The translations under genes and the position numbers were made by a program. The notes under the pieces were generated by a model, which was not told the DNA's origin, made no database searches, and saw only the letters and a program-made list of their open reading frames with translations. A stretch of DNA of 64,000 nt from the NCBI RefSeq assembly GCF_018987265.1, contig NZ_CP076854.1:930001-994000 (forward strand), read 5' to 3'. Of this stretch, positions 62,723 through 64,000 are shown one piece after another (within the stretch, counting starts at the first letter, position 1; every line of letters starts with the position of its first letter). Origin of the DNA: Rhizobium sp. WYJ-E13. GTDB taxonomy: Bacteria; Pseudomonadota; Alphaproteobacteria; Rhizobiales; Rhizobiaceae.

Positions 62723-63505
62723 TTGAGCGACCCCATTCGCACCCGACAGGTTGGCGCAGTGCTGGAAGTCATCATCGACCGGCCGAAGGCGAACGCAATC
62801 GATCTTGCTACCAGCCGCACCATGGGACTGATATTCCGTGATTTCCGCGACGATCCATCGCTGCGCGTGGCAATCATCTCCGGTGCAGGCGAGAAATTCT
62901 TCTGTGCCGGATGGGACCTGAAGGCTGCCGCAGCAGGCGACGCGGTCGACGGCGATTATGGTGTTGGCGGTTTCGGCGGGTTGCAGGAGCTGCGCGATCT
63001 CAACAAGCCTGTCATCTGCGCCGTCAACGGCATCTGTTGTGGAGGCGGACTGGAGATCGCGCTAGCGGCCGACCTGATCCTCGCCGCCGAACATGCGACC
63101 TTCGCCCTTCCGGAAATCCGCTCCGGCACGGTTGCCGACGCCGCCTCGGTGAAGCTTCCGAAGCGCATCCCCTATCACATCGCCATGGACATGCTTTTGA
63201 CCGGCCGCTGGCTTGACGTCCAGGAGGCGCATCGCTGGGGTTTCGTCAACGAAATCCTGCCAGCGGACAGGCTGATGGAGCGGGCTTGGGATCTCGCCCG
63301 CCTGCTCGAAAGCGGGCCGCCGCTTGTCTATGCGGCCATCAAGGAAATCGTGCGTGAATCGGAGGGTTCGACCTTCCAGACTGCCATGAACAAGATCACC
63401 AAACGGCAGTTTGCAACGGTTGACCAGCTTTATTCGAGCGAGGACCAATTGGAAGGCGCACGGGCTTTCGCCGAAAAAAGAAGCCCCAACTGGAAAGGAC
63501 GGTAA
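62723..63505 (+). CDS. caiD: Enoyl-CoA hydratase, crotonobetainyl-CoA hydratase (CaiD)-like
   Basis: 260 residues from TTG 62723, with GGAGGAGG 7-14 bp upstream. Crotonase fold: VIIDRPKANAIDLATSRTMG, FFCAGWDLKAAAAGD, oxyanion-hole and Glu stretch CAVNGICCGGGLEIALAADL, and FALPEIRSGTVADAASVKLP with the second catalytic Glu. Both Glu positions and the surrounding sequence resemble E. coli CaiD (FELALAAD, FALPEAKLG). It would hydrate crotonobetainyl-CoA to carnitinyl-CoA. Confidence 0.88.
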   Translation: MSDPIRTRQVGAVLEVIIDRPKANAIDLATSRTMGLIFRDFRDDPSLRVAIISGAGEKFFCAGWDLKAAAAGDAVDGDYGVGGFGGLQELRDLNKPVICAVNGICCGGGLEIALAADLILAAEHATFALPEIRSGTVADAASVKLPKRIPYHIAMDMLLTGRWLDVQEAHRWGFVNEILPADRLMERAWDLARLLESGPPLVYAAIKEIVRESEGSTFQTAMNKITKRQFATVDQLYSSEDQLEGARAFAEKRSPNWKGR

Positions 63506-63530
63506 CAGGCGGCGACAACAGCATCATCTT

Positions 63531-63546
63531 CCCGCAAGCGTGCGGG
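63531..63546 (+). repeat. Small intergenic hairpin
   Basis: CCCGCA-AGCG-TGCGGG between the hydratase gene and the binding-protein gene. No T-run follows, so a processing or stabilising hairpin is more likely than a terminator. Confidence 0.35.
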
Positions 63547-63624
63547 CACCTCGAACGGAAGAGGAAACCGTTCGGGACCATGCCCAAAAATCGAAGTCAA
63601 CGCAGCATAAGAAGGAGAAGGGGA

Positions 63625-64000
63625 ATGAACGACTACACGAAATATCTTGCAAGTCGGGTGACAGCCGGCGGCCTCAGCCGCCGCGAATTCCTGGGACGTG
63701 CCATGGCAGCCGGCCTGACGCTTGCCGTTGCCGACAAGCTCTTTACCGAAAGTGCTAGAGCCGCCGAGCCGAAGCGCGGCGGTCATCTGAAGCTTGGCCT
63801 GGAGGGCGGAGCTGCAACCGATTCCAAGGACCCGGCGAAATTTCTGTCGCAATTCATGTTCTGCGTCGGTCGCTGCTGGGGCGACATGCTGGTCGAATCC
63901 GATCCACTGACGGGCGCCGCCGTACCGGCGCTTGCTGAATCCTGGGAACCGTCGAAGGATGCGGCAACCTGGACCTTCAAGATCCGCAAGGGCGTCAAGT
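63625..64000 (+). CDS. Tat-exported ABC transporter substrate-binding protein, family 5 (peptide/opine type), 5' part
   Basis: First 125 residues from ATG 63625 (GAAGGAGAAGGGGA upstream); the gene runs past the right edge. A Tat signal SRREFLGRAMAAGLTLAVAD precedes the mature start AAEPKRGGHLKLGLEGGAAT. The family-5 hallmarks VESDPLTGAAVPALAESWEP and ATWTFKIRKGVK follow. It is likely the binding protein of a dipeptide-type importer for carnitine, gamma-butyrobetaine or a related compound, judged from the upstream operon. Confidence 0.9.
   Translation, partial: MNDYTKYLASRVTAGGLSRREFLGRAMAAGLTLAVADKLFTESARAAEPKRGGHLKLGLEGGAATDSKDPAKFLSQFMFCVGRCWGDMLVESDPLTGAAVPALAESWEPSKDAATWTFKIRKGVK

Overview
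The window looks like a plasmid or chromid segment from a fast-growing rhizobium (Rhizobium/Sinorhizobium group). The evidence is high GC, dense leftward and rightward catabolic operons, several sugar ABC transporters of the MalK/UgpC type, SyrB-type regulators, FixL/FixJ/FixK-like regulators, ISNCY and ISL3 remnants and a broken ParB gene. No rRNA, tRNA or CRISPR array was seen.

Layout. 1-2844: leftward sugar ABC operon (ATPase cut by the window edge, two permeases), followed by a decayed enolase-superfamily gene (3053-3533). 3764-20713: a regulatory and stress island. It holds a FixK-like Crp/Fnr regulator, a FixJ-like response regulator with its PAS histidine kinase, three paralogous membrane proteins that share an N-terminal domain (two carry TPR-rich tails), an AI-2E family transporter, PPK2 polyphosphate kinase, a SulP transporter, a short DUF3302-like protein, DUF3300 and DUF2950 envelope proteins, and a dead CYTH phosphatase gene. 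Five intergenic regions of this island carry the same 13-bp element (TACG-N5-TTAC or a close variant), which suggests one regulon. 20778-34865: an amino-sugar style locus. It holds an MFS transporter, GH20 hexosaminidase, SDR, RpiR/SIS regulator, RidA, NTF2-like protein, M81 peptidase, D-threonine aldolase-like enzyme, a complete sugar ABC transporter and a Gfo/Idh/MocA oxidoreductase. A repeated AATT-N-TTTTC element sits just before three of its start codons.

34973-40201: a low-coding scar with remnants of ISNCY and ISL3 transposases, a DUF433 fragment, a truncated ParB, a two-gene secreted/membrane unit and a SyrB-like pair. 40589-51835: a sugar-acid locus with four enolase-superfamily dehydratase-like enzymes, a GntR/FCD regulator, a complete ABC transporter and an RraA/HMG-aldolase-like protein.

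51982-64000: a quaternary-amine locus. A DMT exporter and an FMN/FAD/Fe-S demethylase-like oxidoreductase stand opposite a LysR gene. A GlxA/CdhR-type AraC regulator is divergent from BKACE, a carnitine dehydrogenase-thioesterase fusion, acyl-CoA dehydrogenase, CoA ligase, a CaiD-like hydratase and the start of a Tat-exported binding protein. Together these can be read as a route from gamma-butyrobetaine or crotonobetaine through carnitine to glycine betaine and acetoacetate.
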